64,000 nt of DNA from Annulohypoxylon bovei var. microspora (lineage: Eukaryota; Ascomycota; Sordariomycetes; Xylariales; Hypoxylaceae): NCBI GenBank assembly GCA_022836615.1, contig MU405232.1, positions 1-64,000 on the forward strand, read 5' to 3'. The notes below the pieces were generated by a model. That model was not told where the DNA came from and did no database searches. It saw only the letters and a program-made list of their open reading frames with translations. The position numbers and the translations under genes were made by a program. The stretch's first letter is position 1; each line of letters begins with the position of its first letter. Below are positions 23,590 to 34,848 of the stretch, in pieces.

Positions 23590-24903
23590 ATGCAGTATAA
23601 AAACCTCCTTCCTCTGGCAGTAGCCTCTATAGTCTCTGCCCAAACTCCGAGCTTAACCGATGCTCTGGGATCTCAGAACTCGACTCTGTCGTCTTTAAAT
23701 GGTATGGTGATAGACTTCTCTCTATACATGGCTTTATGATTAACGTATAGTAGCCCTTTTGGGGTCGAACCTCGAACTTGCCAACTCCTTCAACAACTTG
23801 CAGAATGTCACCATCCTAGCCCCTAGCAACGACGCCCTAGAAAGTCTCACGAATGATAGCGACACAGTATCGCAGTTCACTAAATCCGGATACCTACAAG
23901 CTCTTTTGAGCTACCATGTCTTGAATGGAACATATCATAGCATGAACTTTACGAATGAGTCCATTTTCATTCATACGGCCTTAACCAATAGTACCTATAG
24001 CAATGTGACCGGTGGTCAGGTCGTCGAGGCCCGACTTCACGATAACAACGTAACATTTTTCACCGCTCTGAAGCAAAATGCCTCTATTGTTACTGCTGTA
24101 AGTGTTTCGTTGAAGCATACCTAAAAATAACCAGTCACTAACACCCCTCCGGAACGTGAACTTCACTGGCGGCACAATTCACATTATCGACAGTCTTCTT
24201 GCTATCCCCCAGAATTTGTCGGACACATTGTCAAATTCCAACCTCACAGCAGCTGAGGGTGCTATTATGACCGCCAAGCTGACCGATATCCTTGCCGACA
24301 CCCACAATGTTACCATTTTCGCGCCTAACAACGACGCCTTCGACGCCATCGGGAGCATTGTCGGCAACCTCAGCGCGGATGACTTGACCAGTATAGTCGG
24401 TTACCACGTCATCAACGGCTCCATCAACTACAGTGCAGATCTGAAGAACTCAACGGTTATGGCTGTTAACGGAGAGAAGATCACCATAACCGTAAACAAT
24501 GGCACCATCTACGCAAATTCCGCCAAGGTCACCGTTCCCGACATCCTTCTATCTAATGGTGTCGTTCACGTCATTGACCAGTAAGTTTCTCTTTGCAAAT
24601 TAACTCTTTACATACTGGGTTGCTGATAAATGAAACAGGGTCTTGAATCCGAATAATACCTCCGCAGCCCCTGATACGACGGCTACATCCGCCACGGCAG
24701 CATTTAGCGGTGCGAGTTCTGGAACTGATGGTGTTCCATTCACTAGTGGAGTCACGACACCTTCCACCACATTCCCTGCTGCCACATCCGCCGGCGGTTC
24801 GGCCGAGTCCAGCTCTTCATCAGGCGTAGCCATGCCAATGAAGACGGGCGCCGTGGGGGCAGCCGCACTCTTCGGTGGCGCAGCTGTCTTCGTGAATCTC
24901 TAG
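23590..24903 (+). CDS. Secreted, probably GPI-anchored protein with two FAS1 (fasciclin) domains
   Basis: Exons 23,590-23,701, 23,751-24,097, third exon to 24,580, and 24,639-24,903. The product is 383 aa if exon 3 starts at 24,153, or 389 aa if it starts at 24,135. An N-terminal signal peptide (LLPLAVASIVSAQ) is followed by FAS1 domain 1 (about 25-170; TILAPSNDAL and VVEARL-like motifs) and FAS1 domain 2 (about 175-300; TIFAPNNDAF, GYHVINGS, GVVHVID). A Ser/Thr/Ala-rich stalk and a hydrophobic end (GAVGAAALFGGAAVFVNL) suit GPI anchoring. There are many NxT/S sites. FAS1 proteins act in cell-surface adhesion. The third acceptor is odd (see findings): the in-family reading IVTA-NVNFTGG would need a GG acceptor. 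Confidence 0.88.
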
Positions 24904-25125
24904 GGAATTACGTGGCAATCACGTATATGAAAAAAAAAACGCTGATGTAAGGCGAGATCATGAGTTTCACTAAGGGGGAATGGTAATGGGGACTTCATTT
25001 CACCTGTACTATATTCACGATGCACCGCAAGCATACTTATACCAAGATGCGTTTGATATCTCAGAGCTAGATCTTAATGATAACTCTTACAGTCGTTTAC
25101 TCCACCACCTCCTTCATCCGTGATC

Positions 25126-26775
25126 TTATGCAATCCAGAACCAAATCCTCTCCAAGAAGTTCCTGGGCTTCACCTCCGGCCACGTGCCTTCCAGGCGGTC
25201 GACCTCTGACTTTCCGCTCCATAGGTCCATATCGCTCAACTTGACGAACCGTGTGCGTTTGACGAGCTTGTACCCCAAGAACAGGCACGCAAAGATGGGG
25301 ATGTCGATATACGGCGGCACGAACGTCTTCGCGCTGAATTTTCCGGGGAAGAAAGCATCGTACCCGTTGAAGAGCGCGACGACAAGGCAAAAACATATGG
25401 CGAAGTACGCGAGGAATGGCTGGAGCGGCGACTTATACGGCAGGGTATCGCGCGAGATTCCGTTGTAGCGGAGACCGTAGTAAAAGCGCAGGTAGGTAAC
25501 GCAGATGGACGACCAGACGATTAACGTGGAGACGGCCGATATATTCGAGAACCAGAAGAACACCTCCGACCCTTCATTATTCACGTTCATATAACATAAT
25601 AAGCTGATCGCCGTGGTTGCGCCGACGCAGGCGTACGGGACACCCCATTTCTCGTACGTGAGGAACCCAGGCGCCTTCCCGTCCAAAGCCGACGCATACA
25701 AGACGCGCGTCGAAGCGTAGAAGAACGAATTGCCAGCGGACCACGCGGAAGTAAGAATAACGGCGTTGATAATCGAGGGCAGGACCTTGACCCCGCCGTT
25801 CTCAATAGCAATAACAAAAGGCGACGCCGCGGCGCCCGGTGCCGAACTCTGTATCGCATCCAGGAGGCGCGGATCCTGCGACGACACGCATAAAGTAACA
25901 AGGAAGATAGCCAGCACGTAAAAAAGGGCTATCCGCCAAAAGACCCTCCGAATCGCCTTCGGGATATTGCGCCTCGGGTTCTCGGTCTCGCCGCTAGCAA
26001 TCACGACCATCTCGGAGCCGCCGTACGAGAACGTCGCCTGGATGAAGACCTTCCAGAACGCGAGAAACCTCCCCAGCGCCCCAGTCTCCAGGTACTCGTT
26101 CATCGGCCCGGGATCATTCCAATATCTAAACCCGATGCGCTCGCCGCTGGGAGTCCCGCCGAGCGTAGTGATCAGCATGAGCAGGATCAGCCCGACGATG
26201 GTCGTAAGCTTGACGGCGCCGAACGCGAACTCGGCCTCGCCGTACACGCGCACGGGGAAGCAGTTCGCGGCGGCCATCGCCAGGAAGAAGACGGTGGTCA
26301 GCGCGGCCTTGGGGACGTCGTTCGGCCAGTAGTCGACGACGACGACCGAGGCCGTGACCTCGATGGGGCACCCGATGGCGAGCTGGTACCAGTAGTTCCA
26401 GCCGAGGACGAAGCCCAGGGCCTCGTCGACGTAGCGCGAGGCGTACACGGGCACGGCGCCGGGCAGCGGGAGGTACGTCGCCATCTCGCCGAGGCTGTGC
26501 ACCACGCAGTACACGTTGAAGGCCGTGATCACGTAGGCCAGGAAGGCGGACAGCGGGCCGGCGAGCGACAGCACCTGGCCGCTGCCGATGAAGAGCCCGG
26601 TCCCGATGGCGCCCGACAGCGCCATGAATTGCACGTGGCGCGACTTGAGGCTGCGGTTGAGGGTGCCGACGTTGCGCGTGTCCTGCTCGGTTTTCAGGTC
26701 GCCGATGATGTCCTCTGGGGTGTCGGCAGCTTTCGCTTTGGTCTCGTCGCTCTGCGCCGTCTCGATGTCCGCCAT
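25126..26775 (-). CDS. Amino-acid permease, YAT family (APC superfamily)
   Basis: The intronless gene encodes 549 aa from the ATG at 26,775. An in-frame ATG 27 codons upstream exists, but MADIETAQ starts the usual acidic cytoplasmic tail. Residues 55-66 (SGAIGTGLFIGSG region) form the hallmark of the unwound first helix of amino-acid permeases. About twelve hydrophobic segments follow, with the loop motif SGETENPRRNIPKAIRRVFWRI typical of yeast permeases and a C-terminal cytoplasmic tail ending in FLERIWFWIA. It should sit in the plasma membrane and import amino acids by proton symport. Substrate cannot be told from sequence alone. The GC-rich codons explain several long false frames on the other strand. 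It is on the same strand as the amadoriase but separated by 0.8 kb. Confidence 0.93.
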   Translation of the reverse strand: MADIETAQSDETKAKAADTPEDIIGDLKTEQDTRNVGTLNRSLKSRHVQFMALSGAIGTGLFIGSGQVLSLAGPLSAFLAYVITAFNVYCVVHSLGEMATYLPLPGAVPVYASRYVDEALGFVLGWNYWYQLAIGCPIEVTASVVVVDYWPNDVPKAALTTVFFLAMAAANCFPVRVYGEAEFAFGAVKLTTIVGLILLMLITTLGGTPSGERIGFRYWNDPGPMNEYLETGALGRFLAFWKVFIQATFSYGGSEMVVIASGETENPRRNIPKAIRRVFWRIALFYVLAIFLVTLCVSSQDPRLLDAIQSSAPGAAASPFVIAIENGGVKVLPSIINAVILTSAWSAGNSFFYASTRVLYASALDGKAPGFLTYEKWGVPYACVGATTAISLLCYMNVNNEGSEVFFWFSNISAVSTLIVWSSICVTYLRFYYGLRYNGISRDTLPYKSPLQPFLAYFAICFCLVVALFNGYDAFFPGKFSAKTFVPPYIDIPIFACLFLGYKLVKRTRFVKLSDMDLWSGKSEVDRLEGTWPEVKPRNFLERIWFWIA

Positions 26776-27605
26776 GCTTGCGATTTTTGCGACGCGCGCC
26801 TTACAGCATACAAACCGGTCTGGAAAGAGAATCCATAATAACCGTTGTCTAACCAAAAGTATTAACTATTGGTATATGTAGGTACTGTATGTCAGTTTAC
26901 TCCGCACGTCGCACATGCGTGGTATCGCGGGGAAGCTCGATACCCTTTCGAGGAGGTGGTCAGAACCGACCCCGGGCTCTTGAGTAGGTATTGTTGCAGT
27001 CAAGGCGAGCTGACATATCCTGTGGCCTATAACCGCACAGATAATGGTTATCTGATCATCGTCTGATTTTGAGCGTCCCATCTTACAAGGATTTAGATAA
27101 CCAATTCAAGGACTGGTCGCTAACGTGATAGAAACCGATTAGTTAATCATTATCCATATGTGATATATAGGAATAGGTCGTAATTGCTATGGGTTAATTG
27201 GCTGTGAAAGAAGAATCGTTTTTTCTTTCTTTTCTTTTTGGTTAAAGAGAGGGGGAGGGAGAGATTTCTGATAGGAGACGACCCCTTCATTCGAGATCCG
27301 CGACGCCAAGGTCGAGATCGGAATGTTGCTTCCGGCCAATGCATCTTCTCTTTCCAATACAACATGCCATATATCCTATTTGATGAACCAATAATTGATA
27401 CGCATGAGCTATCAACTGTTAGATCATGTAGTAACTTATCCCAACCTCTAGAGCTGCTAATCAGACGTGTTACAATGTTGAAGCTAAATTGTTAGACTAG
27501 GCACTTGTGACTTGACAGTGAGGTTGGAATTTCAGATATACTCCGTTATATTAACGATGTTATAGGGCTAGTAGCGGTGCTCAAAAGCCACACTTGGACC
27601 CCACG
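26776..27605. other. Intergenic between permease start and amadoriase end
   Basis: This 830-bp stretch holds the permease promoter and the amadoriase 3' region (both genes on -). I see a pyrimidine-rich tract at about 27,215-27,240 and no gene. Confidence 0.5.
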
Positions 27606-29274
27606 CTACTCACCATCGTGATTCCACCCAGGCATATCCGCGAGATCCTTGGCAGGCGCCGAGCGCCTCGACTTAAGCGCATCGCCCCCTGGCCGCCACC
27701 TCCACGTATACGCCAGGTCTTCGGCCAGAGTGCCCTCTATCAACTCGACCACGTGCTTCCCGATATTGGGCAGGAGTTTGAAAGTGTGTCTAAGGTACCT
27801 AGATGTCAGGTTGTTATTTTCGTGTGTAAGTCTTGGATTACTTACCCGCTGTCGCCCGTGGCGAGTATGAAGTTTTTCCATTTCGGGTGCTCGCAGATGA
27901 GCAGCGCTCCATCGGCGGTATCCGTGCACCAGCACAGCGCTCGGTTGAAGAGTTCCTTCTCCGTGAAGCGCGGGAGGAACGTCGAGATGGCTTTGCGGAC
28001 GGTGGTCTCCGAGGCGTCGGGGTATGTGTCCGTGGGATGCTTTGCGTGGGATCGGGGTACGGATATGTGCTTGGGCTTGTCTGCCCCGTAGGGTTGGTGC
28101 TGCTTGAAGCGAGTGAAGCCGGGGAACTCGTCGCAGACCTTGATTATCCCGTCTCTGTGAGCCGTTAGTATTAGAATGTCTAGGTAGTTACATCATAATC
28201 TTAGCATGAGGTTATTACACACTCGTTAGGCTCGAAGAAGAAACCGATATCGCCATTATACACTACAGGTGTGTCTTTATATTCGGCAGCTTCTTCGGGT
28301 GATAACTGTATCATAGCATATAACCATGCCTGTGACGCTAATTAGCACCGTGGTATCTCCCTCAAGCGAGCTCTGAAACCTCACCTTTGAGCAACATTGA
28401 TCTTCTAGATCTACTAACACAGGACTCCAAGCTCCAGTAGCGAGAACCACTTTGTCGGCGTAGTACTTCGTCCCGTCGACAGTCTCGACGCCGATAGCTG
28501 TGACACCATCATCTCCGAAAAGGGGTTGCTTGAAAGATCCGGCACTGTTAAATTATTAGTGAGAACTCCCATGCATTTATAGGCCAAGAAGACTTTTCCG
28601 CACCCTCCAAATCCAAACTTGACGCCCTGTTTGCGCAACTCTTCTCCAATCGCATTGATCGCCTTACCCGCAGCTAGCCACCCGCCATCATGGCAGAATA
28701 TGGCCTTCCATCCCTATGTGGTACCCGCTATTAGCATGACATCGCTCTTCCTTGACTAGGTAAATAGGAAATTTACCTTGATCTGATCCCGGGACAGCAG
28801 TGGCATCTTTGCCAAAATTGCATCTTCGCTATCCAACCATTCGTTACTCTCCTCTAGGCCAGCACCGGCATCAACGATGTTTTGGTATTGTTTTCTAAGA
28901 TAGGCGATGCCTTCTTCAGACCCCTCACAGTCAAGCTAGGTATATAACGTTAGTTTTGAGTGATCGAGTGAGATAAGAAGGACATGGATTACTCTGCCCG
29001 TGTTGTGGAAGAAAGGTTTAAAGAGTTCATCATTCCTCCACATGTCTCCTGCTTGAGTGCTTAGTTGCAAGTCGGCCTTATTTCGCATTTGGATTCCCAT
29101 GATCTTGTTAAGATCGTTCCCGGCAGACTGCGCGGAAGGGATGGGATATGTGTCGAGGACGGTGATATTAGATGGCGTGTAACCAGACCGCACGAGATGC
29201 AGGGCGGTTGAAGAACCCATCGTGCCGCCTCCGCCGACGACGACGATTTTCATGACTGCGCGGGACGTAGCCAT
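27606..29274 (-). CDS. Amadoriase (fructosyl amino acid oxidase), FAD-dependent
   Basis: Seven exons: 29,274-28,993; 28,935-28,777; 28,713-28,604; 28,544-28,385; 28,329-28,223; 28,154-27,846; 27,789-27,606. They give 436 aa, the usual amadoriase length of about 440. All phases agree. N-terminal dinucleotide fold VVVGGGGTMG (11-20), then LDTYPIPSAQSAGNDLNKI; later ETVDGTKYYADKVVLATGAWSP, and CWCTDTADG near 345, containing the cysteine that binds FAD covalently in this family. GDSGHTFKLLPNIGKHV follows near 375. The enzyme oxidatively deglycates fructosyl amino acids, releasing amino acid, glucosone and hydrogen peroxide. The model ends HDGE, without the peroxisomal signal (such as AKL) of many relatives; see findings. 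The third intron has an unusual GTGCGG donor. Confidence 0.92.
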
Positions 29275-30524
29275 GTTGACTTAAGAATGCGCTTTGGATT
29301 ATCTCTTTCAGCTTCCAATCACCCGCAATTGCAAATATCACCTAGATTGATCTATTAAATAAAGAATCGTATAAACCAACAAATTGACCAGGCTGCGAAA
29401 TCGCAATTCTCAATCGTGGAGTGGCACGATGTTGACAATGATATCGACTCACTCTTCCCCGTGCTAGACGGAGCCAAGATCTAGAAGATCAGACCCAGTC
29501 GGCCGGTGACGAGGACGATTTACTAATAGCTTTACCACGAGAATTCGCCTATTAATTGGGGCTGCGGAGAGAGTGGGACGCCGGGGGTGGAATAGTCGAC
29601 GGTTGAGTGTAATCTAGTTTGATGCTCGCTTTTTGCTTTACTTATTTGCATCGCGGACTGCTATAATTACCAAAGTAGGACGAACCTTCGCGATGCTTAG
29701 TATCATCTGCTGATCTCTAATACGAAATACCAATAGGTAAGCTCGCCATAATAATCATAATCACAAAGTCCAAGAATAAGTCCAGCCGCAGAAGGACGTT
29801 CCCCCTCTTGCCCGCGATGCGGACATGCTAGCGTTAGATAGGATGCTCTTCGGTTCTGGAGGCTCGGAAGCTAACTCTTAGCTAAGCGACCGTTGCGCGG
29901 GACCTGCGGGTCTGGAACTGTTACGGTTACTGGAATAGGTCAAGTGAGAAATGGCGACAACGGCCCTGCAAGGTCGATTATTGGTCAGAATAGAGTAGCA
30001 TGGTCCGGCATTGGCTCCCTAATCTTCAAGCGGTACCCATTTAGACTGGAGCTATGTATTTGACCAGGTCTTCGGGACTGCTATCACTTCCCAAGAAGAG
30101 TTCATGTCGGAAATCAAGATGCGTGCTGTTGAACCAGGGCTCTGGTTCTCGAAATGGCCAAGCCTGAGCTGGACATGGTATCATCCGATTCGTCGTTGTA
30201 GGTAGGCAATCCTGCGCGAGAGTTAACATAAATGGTTTCTCCCAGTTCTAATGGGATCCCGAGCTATGTTTACCCCGGCTTGGAGAAGAGATCACGCTAT
30301 CTACCTTGTAGTAAGGCCGCCAACCGAAAGGCAAGAATCCACAGATTAGGCCAAGCTGACCCTGATAAGGAGGGGGGACCTGATACTTGGCATTGGCATC
30401 GTCGCGATATATTTGGGGCGCATATATGTATATCCCACGGACGATCGCGTTTATGTTCACCTAGATCCCCAGCTCTCAGGTAAATATTCCTGGCTTGCCG
30501 AACTTGCGCGCACACATCGGCACT
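29275..30524. other. Divergent promoter region, amadoriase / UNC93-like gene
   Basis: This 1.25-kb intergenic stretch separates two divergently transcribed genes. Open frames at 30,041-30,229 and 30,248-30,725 (-) and 30,232-30,483 (+) overlap on both strands and have no family features. No motif stands out. Confidence 0.5.
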
Positions 30525-32316
30525 ATGTCTAAGTTCGACGCTGCACCACCTAATACCCACGCCGGCGGGGACGACGATGCCCTTCGAGGGCAGGGCTCGC
30601 TCCCAATGAACCCGGTCAGTGATGCCGACGAGAGAGTCGACATGGACGCGTACAGGAAAGCCGTGCCGCTGTGGAAGCGCGTTTATCAGCATAGTTTGAC
30701 GCAGATGCTGCTGTTGAGCGTCCAAGCGTTTTGCGGCCCAGCTATGGCGGACGCGATCGCAGGTCTCGGTGGTGGTGGTTTAGCAACTCCTCAGACGTCC
30801 AATGTTGCGTATGTTCCAAGTGCAATTCATCGTGTCGAAATATGACAAGGAAAATCTGACAGAAATGTATAGTACTGCGATCAACTATGCCATGCTTGCC
30901 ACTGTTTGTATGTTCGGTGGCCCTATTGTGAACAAGCTTGGGACAAAGTGGGCATTGGTCATCGGCGCCATGTCATTCCCTATTCGTGGCTCATCTTATT
31001 ACTGCAACAGTAAATTCGGTAATCAATGGGTAGGCCGCATCGTATGAATAGCTTCGTCACCACCGCTAACATGGGATATCCTCGCAGTATCTCATTTTCG
31101 GCGGTTTCTTCACTGGCATCGGTAGCGGTTGTTGGTATGTTGCGGAATCTGGATCTATCATGTCACTTGCTCCATCGAGATCTCGTGGAAAATACCTGGC
31201 TCTGTGGATCGTCTCTCGAAATCTCGGGCAGCTGGTCGGAGGCGCCATCAAGTGAGTTATTTGAGACCCCCGTACCTAATTCTGTAGAGAATGCGATGTT
31301 GACATATTCTTCTAAGCCTATCCAAAAACAACGTCAAAGGACAAGTTGGCGGTATCACGCCTGATACTTATATCGCGTTCTTGATTATCGAGAGCTTGGC
31401 GCTACCATTCGCCTTCCTCATCTCCCCTCTCGAACATGTCGTCCGATCCGATGGAACGCGCATTCTCGTCTCGGAAAAGCTCACTTTCAAGCAGGAATTC
31501 AAGCTCATCAGGTTTACCATGACCTCCAAGCTTATCCTTCTATCGGCTCTTTGGGCAATCTGGTCGTTCTTCTACAGCGGCACTTGGTCCACATATCTCG
31601 CGACGTACTTCTCCGTCCGTTCTCGTGCCCTGTCTTCGCTCATCTCGCCGTTCTTTTGCATGTAAGTAACTCCTACCCTTCATAGGGTTTGTCCAACATT
31701 GCCACTAACTGATGTACAGCGTTGGCTGTTTCGGTCTCGGATTCATTCTTGATATAAATACCCTTAGCCAGCGTCGCAGGGCGCAGCTCGGCCTATTCAC
31801 CGTTGTCATCCTCAACCTGGGTGTATACATCTGGTCCATCGTGATGCAGGTGAAATTCAATGTTCACAGCCCAGGTAAAATCGATTGGGACGAGTCACTT
31901 TACGCCACGTCTTTCCTGCCATACTTTTTCGTGCAGACCACGGGCCCCTTATCGCAGTCATACATGTACTGGCTCCTTTCTTCCTTCGCGACGGACGCGC
32001 AGGCAAATGTTCGTAATGGAGCTGCTTTTAGATGCCTTGAAGCTGTCGGTCAAGCTATATCGTATGGAATGAATACTCAAATCAAGGCCAATCCTCTAGT
32101 CGGATTGTACGCATATCCCTTTCCTTCAACATATCATTAACTACCGTGCTGACCAATATCTTTAGTTGCGTAACGTTTGGTCTGATGGCCGCGGCCGTTG
32201 GCCCAATGCTCGTCCTCGTGAACTCTACACCTGACCGTATCCCGGCCGATGTAATTCTCGAGGGGCAGGAAGCGCAAAAGGAGAAAAAGATGGAAGGGCT
32301 CAAGTCTGAAGAATAA
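30525..32316 (+). CDS. UNC93-like (DUF895) major-facilitator membrane protein
   Basis: Six exons: 30,525-30,808; 30,873-31,029; 31,088-31,251; 31,317-31,661; 31,720-32,106; 32,166-32,316. They give 495 aa with all phases consistent. After a polar 45-residue tail comes a helix-rich protein. The first helix reads TQMLLLSVQAFCGPAMADAI, followed by GLGGGG, the pattern of fungal UNC93-like proteins. Later segments include INYAMLATVCMFGGPIVNKLG and GGFFTGIGSGCWYVAESG, then SRNLGQLVGGAI. About eleven or twelve membrane segments are likely, with a charged tail (EGQEAQKEKKMEGLKSEE). The substrate is unknown in this family; fungal members are listed as membrane transporters. Confidence 0.88.
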
Positions 32317-32680
32317 CCTATTTAGAAATAGAGAGTGGTTAGAATAACTGGGTATAAGATTTAGCGGTAATTGTGAGGATTTAGAGATGAATTATAGAGT
32401 GAAACGTTTACATGGATTCCGTACTTGGTAAATATAGCATCGTCGTTCAATTCATTATCCGAGATCCGGGTCAATTACCTCGTCCTCGTCATGTGTAATT
32501 CGGCTATCTCAGACAAGCGACGATACATTGTCAGCAATGTCATTAATGTCTCTTCATTATGCCCCATCATTCATTCCATTATGCCAGGATATGTCGGTTT
32601 ATTATCCGCGAGGCAAAGTCGGCAAGCTCGCGTAATCAGAGTATCGTCTGTTAACAAGCCATTATGCCTGGGGTCTGTAT
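32317..32680. other. Convergent intergenic region
   Basis: The 3' ends of the UNC93-like gene (+) and cyclin gene (-) face each other. Nothing else is visible. Confidence 0.5.
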
Positions 32681-33801
32681 TTATAGGGGCGGCCCAAACG
32701 GGTCTTGACCATTTGCGGCGACTTTTCGCCTCTTAGACTCGCGCTCGTCGTTGATGCCATTCCCAAATACGTTGTCGTCCGCATTGACACTTCCTTTCGC
32801 CTTCGGTTTCAGCGCATGTTCCCTTCTCACTTTTTGCAAAGCGACTAAATCAACTCTGTCGGGGTCCCGGCACTTGGCGAGCTTTCTCCTCAGTGCTTTA
32901 ACGCCCTTAACAATGTCCTTCTGTTCCCCAAAATATTAGTACTGTAGAATCGGAATGGTATTTTCCAAGCTATACTCACATCTTCCCAATACGAGGTCAT
33001 CTTCTCTGGAGGTTCGTCCTCAAGCATCGCCTTACATCCCTGTATCACACCCAATATCTTATTCTTAGTCTCATCGTTTTGGCCGGCGAATGCTTCCCTC
33101 AGCATCCGTTCCACCAATTCCCCGTCAACCATTGCTAGTGCCGCGTACATAATCTGGCTAGGTGTGTAATGAAAATAGACGTCGGTGACTAGAGGACTAT
33201 ACTTCAAGATAGCTCTAGTTTTTTCGTGCGCTCTGTTGACTCTATCCTCGTCGAATTCACCCAATCGTCTAAGTTCCATGATAGTGCCTTCTAAGGCGCG
33301 GAATGGGTGTCTCACGTCGAAGGCGAAACGTATGCCTTGACACAGAATATATTCGGCGGCCAGAATCATCTCACTGGTAGTGTTGGGGAATGTATCGGCG
33401 ATCTTCTGCACTCGGATGAAATAACCTTCGGCCTTACACCCAAAGAATAGGCAAGTCTTCATAAGTTCTTGTGGCGGATATGTCATGACACTGTTAGTGA
33501 CGTAGAAGCGTCGTAGGAAGATGGCGGCGGTGGCTTGAATATCGGTAGGGAGGTTGCAAAACGGGGCGGCGCGCAGAAGCTCGACTGTAAAGTGGTTCAA
33601 GATCTTGTACTCTTCGGTGGGTGTCAAGAATTCAGGTAATGACTCGGCGGGGGTAGACGGGTTTGAGGCTTGCAGGCGGCTGGAAATGTGAGTTCGCGCA
33701 AGGGTATTAGTCTTCTCACGGAGGGTGACGAGGTGGGATTGGGTGAATGACCATAGTCGATATTGGCTTGACTGCCTATATCGAGCATCTTCGGTGGCCA
33801 T
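32681..33801 (-). CDS. CCL1: Cyclin H / Ccl1, regulatory subunit of the CDK-activating kinase of TFIIH
   Basis: Exons 33,801-32,980 and 32,920-32,681 (59-nt intron, GTGAGT donor) give 353 aa. The N-terminus DARYRQSSQYRLWSF is the hallmark start of cyclin H orthologues. Cyclin box 1 spans about 70-170 (ATAAIFLRRFYVTNSVM, LMKTCLFFGCKAEGYF, AAEYILCQGIRFAFDVRHPFRALEG). A second cyclin fold runs to about 280 (YTPSQIMYAAL), followed by a basic, poorly ordered tail with ESKRRKV. Family knowledge: it pairs with Kin28/CDK7 in TFIIH, where the kinase phosphorylates the RNA polymerase II tail. It is a single-copy housekeeping gene, and nothing in the sequence looks unusual. Confidence 0.92.
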
Positions 33802-34539
33802 GGTGAGTATTGTCGTCGCCAGGCAAGCTGGGACGACCAGATAGATTAATGTGCCAAAGTGCGATGTGCGAGATCAATGGGCGGTCGGATTCAGTTTCGA
33901 AGAATGATGAAGTCCGAGATTCCTTGTTTCGGCGAACAAAAATTAATCCATATTTTCTCTCAGTAACAGTATAATCATGCCTATATTCCGTAAGTATGAA
34001 TATTGCACTCTTGCTTGTGATGATGGTTGAATTGAACTGGTGACTGGGAGAAATCACGGACGTTTGGAATTTAAATTCCAATAAAGAAAGTTATCAGCTA
34101 ACCCAGCACCTGCACACATAGCACCTGGTAGCGGGGCTATCAAATTACGTAATTGGCGGTCAGGTACCCTCGCCCTGCCTGCAGGTGCCATCCACTGGCT
34201 CAACGTCAAACCCTGACAAACTGCCCTGGGACGGTAGACGTAAACGCTTCTAGGGCTATACTGCCTGTAATGTTGCCCCCGAATATTCCAAGGTTACTAC
34301 TTCAATGTCATTCACCAAGTTCCAAATAAATGCCACGCGAATCATTTCCATATGTACTCCATATTCTAAAACCATATACCGGACAATTTCCTGTTCCATT
34401 CTTATAATATTTCTTTCCTTGTTTAATAAAGCCAAATACCTAACTGTCAAGGTATCCCTTACAGATCTCGCCCTTTGAGATCGTGTATTCGCAGCCCCCC
34501 AGGTTCTTATACAAGCCAAGACATGTCCAGGCCAAGCGG
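33802..34539. other. Intergenic upstream of the cyclin gene
   Basis: This is the cyclin promoter region. Open frames at 33,776-34,081 and 34,256-34,519 (-) have no recognised features, and I do not call them. No other signal is visible. Confidence 0.45.
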
Positions 34540-34848
34540 CTATTTATCGCCACTATTTCCATCTTTCTGGTCGTCGCCTTGCGAAGACTGGGCGCTCTTT
34601 GCTTTTTCTTCTCCCCAGTCTCCATAGAGGAATTCGACATTTATTCTTATCATTATATCCAAGATTTCCTTTTGGCTAAGCGGGGTGGCTCCGCGATAAT
34701 GTGTAGGTGGCACATGGGGCCGTGCCTTTTTCTGCTTGCGAAACCGAGGGAGGAAATCTTTTGTTCGTTCTTCCACAGATTGTTGAGCATCGGAAGGTTG
34801 TGACTCCTGGGATTCCGAACCCTTCTTGGATTGGTCCGTTTTGGCCAT
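34540..34848 (-). CDS. Small hydrophilic hypothetical protein (tentative)
   Basis: An uninterrupted 102-codon frame. The product is highly charged and polar: a Lys/Ser/Gln/Glu-rich N-terminus (MAKTDQSKKGSESQES), a basic middle (RFRKQKKARPHVPP), a possible short helix (SQKEILDIMIRINVEFLYGDW) and an acidic/Gly tail. Low-complexity composition and lack of stop codons make it more protein-like than the overlapping + frame (34,483-34,803), which is hydrophobic and irregular. No family is recognised. It could equally be a non-coding stretch; no introns are evident. Confidence 0.35.
   Translation of the reverse strand: MAKTDQSKKGSESQESQPSDAQQSVEERTKDFLPRFRKQKKARPHVPPTHYRGATPLSQKEILDIMIRINVEFLYGDWGEEKAKSAQSSQGDDQKDGNSGDK

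Noticed and set aside
25184..26838. Long + strand frames opposite the permease
   Set aside because: Shadows of a GC-rich coding gene on the other strand; no family features.
25126..29274. Operon-like amino-acid use cluster (permease with amadoriase)
   Set aside because: Suggestive only; separate promoters, 0.8 kb apart, and no other member.
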